Positions 6,174 to 14,529 are shown, numbered from the stretch's first letter. The stretch is DNA of 19,709 nt from RYN-433 sp036558265 (GCA_036558265.1 DATBFY010000398.1:1-19709), one strand, 5' to 3'. Notes: a model not told the origin generated them from the letters alone. Translations and numbers: made by a program.

Positions 6174-8639
6174 ATGACCCATCATCGCATGCCCACCCCC
6201 ATGGACGATGCGCAGATGGCGTATTACACGGCGCAGCAGTTCGGCATCGCCTGGTCCCCCGAGCAACTGGTGCGGCTCGAGCACGAGTGGCGGCAGTTGC
6301 AGCGCAACTTCGCCTACCACCCGCACGTTCGCATCACGCCCCTGCGCGGAAATCCCCCTTCCGAATACCAGGTCGATTTCACCGCGCGCACGCTCTTCGT
6401 GCGCGAGGACGGCCAACTCGACTACGTCGCGACGCCCGCCGTCCACGTCTGGCTCCCCCCGGGATATCCGCACGAGCCGCCCGTGGTCCGACCCGCGCAG
6501 GCGATCTTCCACCCCAACGTCACGATGGACGGCATCGGGGTCAATCCCGCCTGGGAACCCACCCGCACCATCGCGCAGCTCGTCCAGCAGGTCGGCGCCG
6601 TCCTCGCCTACCACACCTATGATCCCTGGAACGTCTGGAACCCCGCGGCGATGGATTGGGTCACCGCCAACGGCGCGTACCTGCCGACCGATCCCGCCGC
6701 CAACTTCTCACCCAACGCCGGCGGTGAGCCGCTTGGCCGGATCTGCGAGCGCGGCCAGGCGACGCTCGAACAGCTCCGGCAGCAGTTGTCGATGACCTGC
6801 GCCGCGCTGATGTCGCCCGAGGGCGCGCCCACCCTCGACGAGGTCAAGCGATTCGCCACCCAGGTCCGCCTCTCCACCAACCTCTTCCTGGACGACGACG
6901 TGCCTGAGTCGCTGCGCGGGCCCGCGACGGAGCTCGACCAGTGGGCCGAGGCGCTTCCCTCCTCCACCTTCGTGTTCGAAGGCCTGCGGCAACGACATGC
7001 CACCGCGGCGTCGGTCCTTCAGGCGGCGGGGCGCTTGGCGGAGGTGCGCCGCGCGCTGCTCAAGGAGATCGCCGAATTCGAAAACCTGGTGACCGACCCG
7101 GCCCCGGACGACCCCGTCGAGGCCCTGCGGCGCCTGCCCGATCCCAACCGCCTCCACGTCGCGCGCTCGGCGTTCCGGTCGGTCGCCGCCGAGGCCGAGA
7201 AACGCCTGGGCACCGCCCGCGGGCGGCTCGCGACGCTCGCCCCGCCCGATCCCCGGATCAATTTCTCCCATTCCGCCCTCCTCGAACGCACCATCGAGGG
7301 CGAAGTCGGCCGCGCCGCCTGGGTGGTCCAGGACGCCCGCGAGAAGGCCGAGGCCGCCGTCAACACCATCGCCCCCACCGTCGACCGCGCCAACCAGGAA
7401 CTGGCCCTCTTCGACCGCGTCATCGCCTGGCACGAGTTCGCCGAGCTCTCCCGCCGATCACGCGAGCTGGTCGAACGCATCCTCGCCTGGGGCAGCGCCG
7501 GGGTGCAGGCGTACTTCGTCGAAAACGAGGGCGGCGTCTTCGGCCCCTTCGAGTTCGAGCAACGCCTCGAGCTGGGCGACTCCGTGCTGGCCATTCGAAA
7601 CGTCGGGCGAACCGCCATCGACGTCTACGACCTCCTCACCGGCAGCAAGGTCGCCAAGAGCCAGACCGGCGCGGCGACCGTCAACCTCCCGGGTGGCGAG
7701 CCCGGCGTCACCTACCCGACGACCTTCCGGATGACCGCCCGCTGCGACGACCTGTGGGTGCAGTTGGAATATCTCACGCGGCAATTGGGCGAGCTCCTGT
7801 CGCGCCTCGCCAAGCCGGTCATCGCGCCGCGCGGGGAGTCCTGGGCCAAGGCATACGACCGCATCCTGTCGAAGCCCGACGCCATGGGCGACTTCGTGGA
7901 CCAGACCCGCCGCGGCATCGTCCAGCGCGACGCGCTGGCCGCCGAGCTCAAGCTGGTCGCGCATTACAAGGAGCGGATGACCACCCAGTTCCTGGTCGAA
8001 CGACACGCCGAGTCTCTGCCCACCTTCAAGCAGGAGCTGGCCACGGCGCGGGAGCGCATGGCCGATGCCAACCAGCGCATCGGCGCCATCATCGCCCGTT
8101 CCCCGCGGGACGCCGGATCAGGCCAGCCCCTGATCCCGCCCAAGCTCGCCAAAGAGTTCGAATCCCAGGTCGGACGCCGGGACGAGGCGCACCGCCAGAT
8201 CGAGCGGATGGAACGCCGCCTCGCGCGGGCGATAAAACAGATCCGCCCCCGGCTCGAGACCCCCGCGCTCTACGGCAGCGACGCGATCCCCGAATTGTCC
8301 GTGCTGGCCCCCCTGCCCGACGAGTTGCTCGCGCGGGCGCAGTGGCTGGGCGACCCCGTGATGGATCAACAGATCATCGCGCTGGAACAGGGCCTGGGCG
8401 AACGCTTGCGCCCCGACGACTCCGCGCGGCCCGTGTCCGCCGTGGACCGCGGCCGCCCCGCCACCCCCGGAATCAGCGGGATCGCCAGGCCCCCCCACCC
8501 GACCGGCGACGCCGCCGCCGGCCCGTCATCGGACGATTCGTCCTCCCCCTCGCCCGTTGAAGATTCCAACTTCCGCTCCCCACCCATCGCGCGCCGCCGC
8601 GACCCCAGCCCGGTCAAGAGCGCCGACGATCGCCTCTAG
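6174..8639 (+). CDS. E2/UBC-fold protein lacking the catalytic cysteine, with long helical C-terminal region
   Basis: An 821-residue protein whose residues about 30-165 follow the order of the ubiquitin-conjugating (UBC) fold: first helix (QLVRLEHEWRQLQRNF), strands with VRITPLRGNPPSEYQVDF, then PPGYPHEPPVV, the HPNV motif at 113-116, G120, W127 and a closing helix (TIAQLVQQVGAVLAY) with a following NPAA. In active E2 enzymes the Cys follows HPN...G; here that stretch is TMDGIGVNPAW with no cysteine, and the first Cys in the protein is at 191. It is thus most like an inactive E2 variant. Residues about 190-440 and 530-700 are helical with coiled-coil character; a beta-rich segment lies at 440-525; the last 75 residues are Pro/Ser-rich and probably disordered. 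GGGAG lies 11 bases before the ATG; M6 and M10 are alternative starts. No E1, ubiquitin-like or JAB gene is adjacent. Fold assignment is by eye. Confidence 0.85.
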   Translation: MTHHRMPTPMDDAQMAYYTAQQFGIAWSPEQLVRLEHEWRQLQRNFAYHPHVRITPLRGNPPSEYQVDFTARTLFVREDGQLDYVATPAVHVWLPPGYPHEPPVVRPAQAIFHPNVTMDGIGVNPAWEPTRTIAQLVQQVGAVLAYHTYDPWNVWNPAAMDWVTANGAYLPTDPAANFSPNAGGEPLGRICERGQATLEQLRQQLSMTCAALMSPEGAPTLDEVKRFATQVRLSTNLFLDDDVPESLRGPATELDQWAEALPSSTFVFEGLRQRHATAASVLQAAGRLAEVRRALLKEIAEFENLVTDPAPDDPVEALRRLPDPNRLHVARSAFRSVAAEAEKRLGTARGRLATLAPPDPRINFSHSALLERTIEGEVGRAAWVVQDAREKAEAAVNTIAPTVDRANQELALFDRVIAWHEFAELSRRSRELVERILAWGSAGVQAYFVENEGGVFGPFEFEQRLELGDSVLAIRNVGRTAIDVYDLLTGSKVAKSQTGAATVNLPGGEPGVTYPTTFRMTARCDDLWVQLEYLTRQLGELLSRLAKPVIAPRGESWAKAYDRILSKPDAMGDFVDQTRRGIVQRDALAAELKLVAHYKERMTTQFLVERHAESLPTFKQELATARERMADANQRIGAIIARSPRDAGSGQPLIPPKLAKEFESQVGRRDEAHRQIERMERRLARAIKQIRPRLETPALYGSDAIPELSVLAPLPDELLARAQWLGDPVMDQQIIALEQGLGERLRPDDSARPVSAVDRGRPATPGISGIARPPHPTGDAAAGPSSDDSSSPSPVEDSNFRSPPIARRRDPSPVKSADDRL

Positions 8640-8650
8640 GCTTCGGGTGG

Positions 8651-8681
8651 CATGGGCAAACTGGAAACTGGTTTGCCCGTG
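8651..8681. repeat. Palindromic hairpin, candidate dispersed intergenic repeat or terminator
   Basis: CATGGGCAAAC (8651-8661) pairs with GTTTGCCCGTG (8671-8681) through 11 positions with one G-T pair, around a 9-base loop. It sits just after the stop of the E2-like gene and is flanked by CTTCGG and GTCTTCG. There is no T-tract. It could end transcription from both convergent genes, but its form also resembles palindromic intergenic repeats that recur in planctomycete genomes (memory, unverified). Confidence 0.5.
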
Positions 8682-8743
8682 GTCTTCGTATGCTCGACTG
8701 GCATCCGAGAGAACGAGCTCCCGTCCCTTCTTCCGCCTCCCGG

Positions 8744-9868
8744 TCACTGTTCAGGAAACAGCTTCCGCTCCCACATGGGCGCGCCGGGGCCGGTGAGCAG
8801 GATCAGGACCTTGCGCGTCGGGTCGTCGCGGTCGATGTCCATGGATCGAACCGTGGTCTGGCCCATCGGGTCGGTGATGGGCACCCGCAGGTCGTCGTCC
8901 GCGCGTTCGGGACGGCCGAGCGTGAGGGAGGTGGCGAACGGGCCCGACCCGATGCGCTGGCCGGCCGTGTGATACACTATGCGTGATCGCCAACGGCCGT
9001 TGATGCGCTTGAACACTTCCAGACCAACCATGCGCTCTCGGATCACCTGGTCGGGTGCGAGCGGGACCACGAACACGTAGGTTCGGTTCGGGTCCAGGGC
9101 GGCGGCAGCGTCGTAGATCGAAGCGAGTTGGCGCGGGCCTCCAGGACCCGCACGGGTTGGCGCGGCCGCCGTAGTCACCGGGGCAGCTCGCGAACGCGCG
9201 CCATCGCCAGCGGTCGAAGGATTCGGCAGCAGCCACGGCAGCGAGAACGTGACTGCCATTAAAAATGCGGTGATCCACGCGCGATTGACGGGCCGACTAT
9301 TGCTGGCTGGCAGATGGGAGGGAACGTATCCGCATTCCGGACACCGGTCGGGTGTCGAGCGGAGGTCGTACCCACAATGGCGGCACAGCCCCGATCGCTC
9401 GCGCCGGCGCGAACGGCGTCGTAACAACACGACCGCCAGCGGAGGGAGCGCGCACGCGCCAGCGATATACCCGATGGGTAGGAAGAGATGGGTCCGGTCC
9501 CCCGACGGGTCGCGAGTCACGGCGACGCCTAGGAAGCTGCAAACCTGTCCGGCGTTCCGCAGGTCGGTTCTCGGATGGTCGAGCGACAGCGAGCGGTATC
9601 GGCACGTCGGGCCGGGCGAGTGAGCCGCTCGGACTACCGGGAACTGATTCGCCGGGAATGCCCAAGGTCCGACGCGAGTGACCCCGCACGAGAGCTCTCC
9701 GGCCCGAGTGCTCATCGAAAGGACGCGGGTCGTCACGACGGCCGGCCCGTACGTGTTGGTCTCAAGCTCGACGACGTCGGCAGCACGGAAGCTGCGAATC
9801 CACAACCCACAGGCCAACGCGGCCAGCGCGAGGCAGGTTTGTCCGGCAATTGCGCGGATGACTCGCAT
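8744..9868 (-). CDS. Planctomycete-type membrane protein with Cys-4 ribbon and C-terminal extension
   Basis: A 374-residue protein of unknown function. It has an N-terminal hydrophobic helix (about 5-23) followed by WIRSF, a likely external region, a second helix (about 130-149, LPIGYIAGACALPPLAVVLL), then a basic RRRSRRRERSG segment and a zinc ribbon CRHCGYDLR...RCPECGY with C162, C165, C176 and C179. This helix plus CGYDLR ribbon arrangement is very common in Phycisphaerae-like planctomycetes. A third helix (about 197-214) and a C-terminal soluble region of 160 residues follow (LDPNRTYVFVVPLAP to the end), longer than the ribbon-terminated relatives I remember, so it may be a fusion of two genes. 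The ATG at 9868 has only a weak ribosome binding site. The gene lies downstream of the Calx-beta remnant on the same strand. Confidence 0.78.
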   Translation of the reverse strand: MRVIRAIAGQTCLALAALACGLWIRSFRAADVVELETNTYGPAVVTTRVLSMSTRAGELSCGVTRVGPWAFPANQFPVVRAAHSPGPTCRYRSLSLDHPRTDLRNAGQVCSFLGVAVTRDPSGDRTHLFLPIGYIAGACALPPLAVVLLRRRSRRRERSGLCRHCGYDLRSTPDRCPECGYVPSHLPASNSRPVNRAWITAFLMAVTFSLPWLLPNPSTAGDGARSRAAPVTTAAAPTRAGPGGPRQLASIYDAAAALDPNRTYVFVVPLAPDQVIRERMVGLEVFKRINGRWRSRIVYHTAGQRIGSGPFATSLTLGRPERADDDLRVPITDPMGQTTVRSMDIDRDDPTRKVLILLTGPGAPMWERKLFPEQ

Positions 9869-9989
9869 TTATGTACTCGGGTCGCGTGAGGCCACCAGCT
9901 CGGTTCAGTCGCTATGCCAGGCTGATTGCTTCAAGTCCAAAGTCGAACGTCCGCTCGATCACGCCGACCTCATTCCCATCCGCATCCTC

Positions 9990-10806
9990 CTACGTAATCG
10001 TAACGGTGATAACGTGACGCTGGGTCCGCACGAAGGGTTTTACTTTGACAGTTCTGGGCGATGCATCGAGATCAAAGCGGCTGTTCTTTGTGATGGTCTC
10101 GGCATACGCCCCAGCCTGATCGAGGTTTGGGAACTCAATCCTGAGCGACGAGACGCCCTCCGGAAGGAATCGTCGGGTAACCAAAATGCTGTTGGTCTGA
10201 GCGTCCAATGACAGCCTTACCGGTCCGAGCACCCGCTGTAGCATCGGGATCGCCTCGTCGCCGGCCGAGGCGAGTTTGTCGTCGAGAATCGATTCGATTG
10301 AAGGGTGATCCTGGAACCAGGTTGAGAGCGTCAACTCGGCCTGGTCCTTCTCTTCCTGTGTTCCTCCGTCATAAAGGTCGATCTGCTCCTGGATCTGGGC
10401 TTCCGTCGGCTTATTTGGATCGACGGGGGGCGCCAGGTCGACGTCGCCCAACTTGAGCATCGCCATGACCGGCATGCCCGCGCCGTTCTGGGCAGGATCA
10501 TGGTAGAACGGCCCATCAGGGTTCTGGTCCGCAAGAAGCGTCAGTCTCACGTCCTCTTCCCCTTCGACGAGCGTGTCATTCAGGGGCGCAATGTCGATGT
10601 ATGCCGCCGACCCGCCGGGTGGGATAACGGCTTGGTAGATGTCTGAATTGTCGGGATCGGGATCGCTCGATCGCGAGCGGTTGGCACTTAGCGGGCGCGG
10701 AATCAGGCCTGCGCTGCGACTTGGGGCGGTATGCTGCACGCGGCGCACGCGGCGACCGAGTGCCGAAATTGCGGAGAAAATCGGAAACGAAATCAAACGT
10801 GCGCAT
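9990..10806 (-). pseudogene. Broken Calx-beta-type surface protein gene (frameshift and probable internal deletion)
   Basis: A good start exists at 10806: ATG with AAGGAGG five bases upstream, giving MRTFDFVSDFLRNFGTRS and a basic stretch ending AKCQPLAIERS, but this frame stops at 10576 after 76 residues. The other frame carries the protein-like part: IYQAVIPPGGSAAYIDIAP, NDTLVEGEEDVRLTLL (the second half of a Calx-beta domain), MLKLGDVDLAPPVDPNKP, and about 135 further residues ending VRTQRHVITVTIT. That frame has no plausible start of its own. The switch must occur near 10655-10690, where both frames read RSRS. The first half of the Calx-beta domain and any signal or LEPR-xLL segment are missing, so a deletion is likely in addition to the shift. 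The C-terminal part could still be translated if a non-standard start is used. Confidence 0.65.
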
Positions 10807-10861
10807 GGGGGCCTCCTTGCCGCTCTTTGAGTAATTGTGTGCGCGATACCCGGTCCCACTC

Positions 10862-10887
10862 GGTGCCGCCAAGAGGCGGCACCTTTT
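10862..10887 (+). terminator. Perfect 9-bp hairpin followed by TTTT
   Basis: GGTGCCGCC, loop AAGA, GGCGGCACC, then TTTT: an intrinsic terminator on the plus strand. No plus-strand gene ends here, so it may stop antisense transcription or be left over from a lost gene. On the minus strand it forms a hairpin in the leader of the broken gene, 56 bases before its ATG, without a T-tract. Confidence 0.5.
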
Positions 10888-11074
10888 GGGGAACGACGGC
10901 ACGTAGAATGCGCGCGCGCTGCCCGTAGGTCAATCGAAAAGTTGAACTCCGGCTGAGAGTTTCTCACCCGAGCGAGTTGATTGTGTTTAGAGCTTGCCGC
11001 CCGGCAATCTCGATGGCCCCGACGGCCGCGCAATGCATCGTGACGGCGCAGTTCCCATCCCCTTTTTTCTCACC

Positions 11075-11443
11075 TCACCCCCCAAGCTCTTCCCGCGAGA
11101 TCACCCGGTCGATCCGCGAGCCGATCTCGTAAGACGTCGGCCCCAGCTTCTTGCACCGCACGACCTCCAGCAGCACCGCTAGCGGCTCGTCACGATCACG
11201 CGAGAACCGCGCCACGAAATGGCTGTTGATCGGCAGGCCCCGGCTGTGCACGAAGCACATCCCCGAGACCGACAGGTCCTTCAGCCACACCAGTTGTTCC
11301 TGCACCTGCGCCTGGTCCTCCGCGCACGGGATGATCGGCACCTGCAACCGCATCCCCACCCGCGGCGCCGTCCGTCGCCCCCCCAGCGCATCCGACCGCA
11401 GCGACGTGATGATGTCCTGGAACTGTGCCGCCGTCAGTTGCAT
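11075..11443 (-). CDS. PilZ-domain c-di-GMP receptor
   Basis: A 122-residue stand-alone PilZ domain. Both binding motifs are intact: the RxxxR arginines in RRTAPR (R24 and R28) and the D/NxSxxG motif as DLSVSG (D56, S58, G61). Such proteins bind cyclic-di-GMP in the cytoplasm and pass the signal to partners; the target here is unknown. The ATG at 11443 is chosen because the family begins near here; a longer frame to 11569 would overlap the end of the upstream gene and reads poorly. The ribosome binding site is weak (AGAG). It follows the HDOD-GGDEF gene on the same strand with a 79-base gap, so the two may be one operon in which a regulator of c-di-GMP and its receptor are made together. Confidence 0.92.
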   Translation of the reverse strand: MQLTAAQFQDIITSLRSDALGGRRTAPRVGMRLQVPIIPCAEDQAQVQEQLVWLKDLSVSGMCFVHSRGLPINSHFVARFSRDRDEPLAVLLEVVRCKKLGPTSYEIGSRIDRVISREELGG

Positions 11444-11488
11444 AGCGATTCTCTGAAAACCCCACCAATCATCCGGTCCGCTGCCAAG

Positions 11489-11508
11489 CCCCTGGATTGA
11501 TCCTGGGG
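11489..11508. other. Small hairpin between the HDOD-GGDEF and PilZ genes
   Basis: CCCC TGGAT TGATCCTGGGG folds into a stem of four G-C pairs, one mismatch and four further pairs around a 2-base loop. There is no T-tract, so it is not a clear terminator; it could affect mRNA processing or the relative expression of the two genes. Confidence 0.3.
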
Positions 11509-11522
11509 TGAACGCGGCACGA

Positions 11523-13100
11523 TCACGCCGCATCCAGATCCCGCACCACGCACCGCCCCTTCCCGGCACGCTTCGCGCCGTACATCAGTTCGTCGGCACT
11601 TTTCATCACCCGCTCCAGGTCCGATAGCGGCCCGGAGGGCGCCAGCCTAACCAGCCCCACGCTCGACGTGATCGGTGCCTTGCCGCCCTTGCCGCCGACG
11701 TCCACCTCCAGGTGACAGAACGTCTCGTCCAGGTGTCGGACGGTCTCCGCCAGCGCCGCCTCGTCTTTCGCGAACAGCATGAAACAGAACTCGTCGCCCC
11801 CCAGCCGCGCCACGATGCCCCGCCCCCGCAACGCCGACACCAGCCCATGCGCCAGCGCCACCAGCGCGCGATCGCCCACGCCGTGCCCATGCTGGTCGTT
11901 GAGCCGCTTGAAGTCGTCGATGTCGGCAAACCCCACGGCGCAGCGGGCGTCGTACTCGCGCGCCAGCTCGACGAACCGCGCCGCCCGCCGCAGGAACCCG
12001 CGCCGGTTGAGCACCCCGGTCAGCGGGTCGTACTCCGAGCGGATCACCTCCTGCTTCAACTCGCCGACCTTGCGTTCCAGCTCCGCGCCGCGATCCTTAA
12101 GCCGCGTGATCGCCGTGGTCGATTCGCCGATCGCCCCCTCCATGCACAGCGCCACCTCCATGCACAACGCCTGCATGAACTCCTTGAAGGCCACGCTCCG
12201 CTCGTCGGCGTCGCCGAGCTGCGCCAGCGTGGCCGTGTAGCTGTCGAAGATCCCGCGCACCAGGTCCGCCGCATCGGGGAACTTGCCGAAGATGCTCAGC
12301 AGTCGCCCGCGCAGCCCCGGTGCGTTGGGCGCCAGGCGGTGCGGCAGCGCCCCGGCCACCCCCAGCGCCTGCGCCAGCGCCGCGTTGCCGCCACAGGATG
12401 CGGGCAGCCGCTCTGCCGTGTGATGATGCGCGATCGCGCCGGCGAACAGCTCGGGCAGGCCCAGTCGCCGGGCGATCACCGCCCCCAGCTCCGCGTGATC
12501 CGTGCCGTACAGCGCCCGCTCCCGCGCCACCCGGGCGGCCTGGTCCGCCATGTCCATGATCGCGACCGTCTCGGACCACGCCGACCGGTCGGAGCCGTGG
12601 ATCAACGGCAGCGCCACGTCCTGCATCAGCGCGGCGATGAACGCCTCCTCGACCGCGTCGGGCCGCAGCTTGCGCACGCACTCCCGCGCGCTCACCGCCT
12701 TCAGCAACGACGCCCGCCAAAGCGCCGAGCGCTCCTCTGCAGGCATCGCGAACTGGTTGAAGATCCCGCCCAGTGACACCCCGAAGACCAGCGGCAAGAG
12801 GTTCCGCAGCCCGATCATCACCAGCGCCTGCGTCAGCTTCGTGATCGGCTGCGCCGGCTTGAACGCGGCCGAGTTCACCAGTCCCAGAATCTTTGCGACC
12901 AGCGAAGGGTCGGCGCCGATCACCTCCGCATACTGCGACATTTCGACGTTGTCCCGGCGGTGCAGCACCAGCACCCGCATGGGCACCACCAGCGTCGAGG
13001 GCAGCAACGCCACCCCCTCGGCGGCCCGGAAAAGCTGGTCCCGCCTTCGCTGCGCCAGGTGTGTTCCGGTAAGTCTCTGGGTCAAGGGATCACGCCTCAA
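11523..13100 (-). CDS. HDOD-GGDEF protein (probable diguanylate cyclase)
   Basis: A 525-residue protein with an N-terminal HDOD domain (about 30-250: LPSTLVVP, IGADPSLVAKILGLVNSAAF, IGLRNLLPLVFG) and a C-terminal GGDEF domain (about 353-520: DPLTGVLNRRGF, DIDDFKRLNDQHGHGVGD, then RLGGDEF with GGDEF at 434-438). The active-site signature is intact, so it should make c-di-GMP from two GTP. The inhibitory RxxD site normally found nine residues before GGDEF reads RGRG (425-428), so product inhibition is probably lost. The linker (about 300-355) looks helical and could form a coiled coil for dimerisation. No signal peptide or membrane helix is seen, so it is cytoplasmic. The longest start, at 13100, is TTG without a clear ribosome binding site; TTG at 13085 is an alternative. 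It is followed by PilZ. Confidence 0.92.
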   Translation of the reverse strand: MRRDPLTQRLTGTHLAQRRRDQLFRAAEGVALLPSTLVVPMRVLVLHRRDNVEMSQYAEVIGADPSLVAKILGLVNSAAFKPAQPITKLTQALVMIGLRNLLPLVFGVSLGGIFNQFAMPAEERSALWRASLLKAVSARECVRKLRPDAVEEAFIAALMQDVALPLIHGSDRSAWSETVAIMDMADQAARVARERALYGTDHAELGAVIARRLGLPELFAGAIAHHHTAERLPASCGGNAALAQALGVAGALPHRLAPNAPGLRGRLLSIFGKFPDAADLVRGIFDSYTATLAQLGDADERSVAFKEFMQALCMEVALCMEGAIGESTTAITRLKDRGAELERKVGELKQEVIRSEYDPLTGVLNRRGFLRRAARFVELAREYDARCAVGFADIDDFKRLNDQHGHGVGDRALVALAHGLVSALRGRGIVARLGGDEFCFMLFAKDEAALAETVRHLDETFCHLEVDVGGKGGKAPITSSVGLVRLAPSGPLSDLERVMKSADELMYGAKRAGKGRCVVRDLDAA

Positions 13101-13233
13101 CCGGATGATCGGACGCTGCCTGCGGGGAGATAATCAACGCGCCGAATGATCTGCAGGTTGCCAAGCGAGCGGTCATTTCTGACGAAGATGAATGTGTGGG
13201 TTGGGCAGGATTCGAGCGCGGGGAGCGCACCTT

Positions 13234-14529
13234 ATGAGACTGGTGAACATCGATCAGCTAACCCCCGGAATGCGCCTGGGGGATTCGATCCACGGTCGCG
13301 CCGGCCAGACGCTGCTCGCGCGCGGCGCCGCCCTGACCGATTCCTACGTCGCCACCCTCAGGACGATGGGTGTCCCCGCCGTCTACATCGCCGACCCCGA
13401 CACGGCGGACGTCGAGATCCCCCAGCCCATCTCCCCCGAGGCGCACGCCAGGGTGCTGCGCAACCTCGCCCAGGTCTTCGAGCAGGTCTGCGAGGCGACC
13501 GAGCAGATCCGCAAATCATCGATGAACCGGCTTCACCAGAACCCGCAGTCCGACCGCCTCGTGCGCGCGATAGCCAGTTGCGGCGCCGCCGACCGCCTCT
13601 ACGCGATCACCCGCGACATCGACCTGATCATGGACCAACTGGGCAACCTGGACACATTGGTCGGCCTCAACTCCATCAAAACACATGACTTATACACCTT
13701 CCAGCATTCGATCGACGTGACGGTGCTGGGCCTGGTGCTGGCCAGGCGCATGGGATGGGATTGGAACCGGACCAGGGCCTTTGGGGTCGGTTGCCTCCTC
13801 CACGACATCGGCAAGGTCGTGTTCGACCCCGGCGTGCTGAACCAGCCCGGACCGCTCACCCCGGAGGCCTTCGAGCGGCTAAAGGGACACACGACGGTCG
13901 GCTACGAAGTGATCCGGGGTCTGGCACCCCGCCTGGGGAGCCTTGCACCCCTGGTCGCCTACCAGCACCACGAGCGAGAGGACGGTTCGGGATATCCAAG
14001 GGGTCTAAAGGGGACCAACGGGCTAGGCGAGAACCCCCCCAGCTCCATCCACGACTTCGGCACCCTTTCCGCCGTCGCCGACGTTTACGATGCGATGTCC
14101 TCGCACCGCCCTTACCGGCGGGCGGTCCCGGTTGACCAGGTGGTGGAGACGATCGGGCTTTATGCCGGGAATCATCTGAACGCGCAGGCGGTCAAGCTGT
14201 TCCTGTCCATCGTACCCCCCTACCCGGTCTGTTCGGCGGTGGCGGTCCTGACCGGGGCGCACGCAGGATGTCGAGGGGTCGTCGTGCGAGTATCGAAGCG
14301 CGACCTGTCCCGACCCGTCGTGCGCATCCTTTTCGACCCGCACGGTGAGCGGCGCAAGGCGGTCGATCTGGACCTGGCGATCGAGGGGGACGTGCAGGTT
14401 CAATCCGTGCGCGACCCCGCGTCGCCAGTACACTCGCTTGGCAGTGGGGAGGTCAAACCCAGGGGGGAGACGGCCAAGGCGGCGTACACGATCCCGCCCG
14501 CGGTGCTGCGGGTGCTGCGGGCGTGTTGA
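13234..14529 (+). CDS. HD-GYP domain c-di-GMP phosphodiesterase
   Basis: A 431-residue cytoplasmic protein. The N-terminus (LVNIDQLTPGMRLGDSIHG to PAVYI at about 50) resembles the short beta domain often found before HD-GYP. A helical spacer leads to the HD-GYP domain at about 150-340: LLHDIGK (H190, D191), H219 in KGHT, HHEREDGSGYPRG (H245, H246, GYP at 253-255) and VADVYDAMSSHRPYR (D283). All key metal and signature residues are present, so it should hydrolyse c-di-GMP to pGpG or GMP. The last 90 residues form a beta-rich tail (VAVLTGAHAGCRGVVV, VRILFDP). The ATG at 13234 has GGGAG 8 bases upstream; an earlier ATG at 13192 lacks this. It is divergent from the HDOD-GGDEF gene with 133 bases between, so a shared control region can balance synthesis and breakdown. 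Confidence 0.94.
   Translation: MRLVNIDQLTPGMRLGDSIHGRAGQTLLARGAALTDSYVATLRTMGVPAVYIADPDTADVEIPQPISPEAHARVLRNLAQVFEQVCEATEQIRKSSMNRLHQNPQSDRLVRAIASCGAADRLYAITRDIDLIMDQLGNLDTLVGLNSIKTHDLYTFQHSIDVTVLGLVLARRMGWDWNRTRAFGVGCLLHDIGKVVFDPGVLNQPGPLTPEAFERLKGHTTVGYEVIRGLAPRLGSLAPLVAYQHHEREDGSGYPRGLKGTNGLGENPPSSIHDFGTLSAVADVYDAMSSHRPYRRAVPVDQVVETIGLYAGNHLNAQAVKLFLSIVPPYPVCSAVAVLTGAHAGCRGVVVRVSKRDLSRPVVRILFDPHGERRKAVDLDLAIEGDVQVQSVRDPASPVHSLGSGEVKPRGETAKAAYTIPPAVLRVLRAC

Noticed and set aside
6941..8560. 539-codon frame inside the E2-like gene
   Set aside because: Extremely Arg/Pro/Gly-rich sequence in an alternative frame with no recognisable motif.
11712..12776. 354-codon plus-strand frame opposite the HDOD-GGDEF gene
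   Set aside because: Arg/Gln/His-rich shadow of a gene with intact GGDEF motifs.
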